Source: CAZKYP01 sp964556885
GTDB lineage: Bacteria; Planctomycetota; Phycisphaerae; Sedimentisphaerales; Anaerobacaceae
Assembly (NCBI GenBank): GCA_964556885.1
Contig: CAZKYP010000009.1
Span: 1-32,707, forward strand
DNA length: 32,707 nt
Reading direction: 5' to 3'
Below the pieces are notes generated by a model that searched no databases, was not told where the DNA came from, and worked only from the letters and a program-made list of their open reading frames with translations. A program made the position numbers and the translations under genes. Positions 32,304 through 32,707 of this stretch are shown in pieces (position 1 is the stretch's first letter; every line of letters begins with the position of its first letter).

Positions 32304-32707
32304 TTATTTCACCGTCTGGCCCGAAGGCTTTTCAGTCTCGTCTTCTTTAGGGCCGCCAAATGCGGAAGAATGAATAACAACATCATATTCATTCTTCAAC
32401 TGCTCTATATAGTCATTTTGAACATCCTGACTTTTTTGATTTGCGAGCATTCGCATTACCTGCTGTCTGACCTCATCCAGGCTTTTTTGCCGTTCGGCTG
32501 TCACGGTCTCTACCCTGACAATCTCCCAGCCCTTTTCACTCTTAAAAGGCTCATCAAGCACGGCCGGTAACGCGATAACGGCAAATATCTTGTTGTTAAG
32601 CTCGTCATAAGCGCCGATACCGGCGACGTATGTCCCTTTTTGAACCTCCGCTTCGATTTTCCCGCCGCTTTGTTTTGTATTTGCATCCTTCGAAAACTGC
32701 CTGGCCA
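32304..32707 (-). CDS. Parvulin-type peptidyl-prolyl isomerase (C-terminal part, runs off the window)
   Basis: About 133 C-terminal residues are visible; the frame stays open through the window edge. ARQFSKDANTKQSGGKIEAE, then IFAVIALPAVLDEPFKSEKG with WEIVRVETV, follow the parvulin/SurA pattern (A-x2-S-D...GG...P...GW-x-I-x-V). A helical segment (SLDEVRQQVMRMLANQKSQD) of the SurA/PpiC C-terminus comes next. Such proteins fold envelope and outer-membrane clients. It is the first visible gene of the bat transcript direction and lies 19 nt from the lipoprotein gene, so it may belong to the operon. Signal peptide and full length cannot be seen. Confidence 0.75.
   Translation of the reverse strand, partial: ARQFSKDANTKQSGGKIEAEVQKGTYVAGIGAYDELNNKIFAVIALPAVLDEPFKSEKGWEIVRVETVTAERQKSLDEVRQQVMRMLANQKSQDVQNDYIEQLKNEYDVVIHSSAFGGPKEDETEKPSGQTVK

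Overview
The window reads as chromosomal DNA from a planctomycete of the class Phycisphaerae, probably in or near the Sedimentisphaerales. This is an inference from gene content; no rRNA gene is present to confirm it. The pointers are two PEP-CTERM proteins with '-PEPAT.ALLG' sorting tails, a sulfatase, an ECF-type sigma factor, a planctomycete-style omega subunit, a seven-repeat propeller protein, a complete Bat (aerotolerance-type) operon and moderate GC. I see no tRNA, rRNA, CRISPR array, transposase or phage gene.

Layout. (1) 1-3960, minus strand: two PEP-CTERM proteins and a cadherin-like surface protein, with long leaders, candidate promoters and factor-independent terminators. A tiny possible plus-strand unit lies at 2351-2454. 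(2) 4412-10990, plus strand: ffh, a degenerate copy of the Ffh M domain, rpsP with a long repetitive tail, trmD, a methyltransferase/ATP-grasp fusion and a sulfatase with an altered active site. The last three overlap and look co-translated. (3) 11040-11597, minus strand: an O6-alkylguanine-DNA alkyltransferase. (4) 11748-17403, plus strand: pheA, tpiA, secG, yicC, gmk, rpoZ, coaC and coaB, a housekeeping run with split CoaC/CoaB. (5) 17695-21711, plus strand: three envelope genes, namely a 768-residue low-complexity/aromatic/TPR protein, a seven-repeat beta-propeller and a glycine-zipper lipoprotein. (6) 21852-25546, plus strand, behind a strong promoter: an ECF-like sigma factor, an unknown basic protein, a protein joining an archaeal-type threonyl-tRNA synthetase editing domain to a PLD-like domain, a sodium:solute symporter and a 49-residue membrane peptide. 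(7) 25555-32707, minus strand: the bat operon (batA, B, C, D, E), preceded by a membrane lipoprotein and the C-terminal end of a parvulin-type prolyl isomerase that runs off the window.

How the parts relate. The ffh/rpsP/trmD and pheA-to-coaB blocks are ordinary growth genes: protein targeting, translation, aromatic and central metabolism, nucleotides and coenzyme A. The flanking blocks are envelope and surface functions. The least explained parts are the sigma/editing-domain/symporter operon, the orphan M-domain copy after ffh, the sulfatase with Asp at the formylglycine position, and the methyltransferase/ATP-grasp fusion. All function calls rest on motifs read by eye; no database search was possible.
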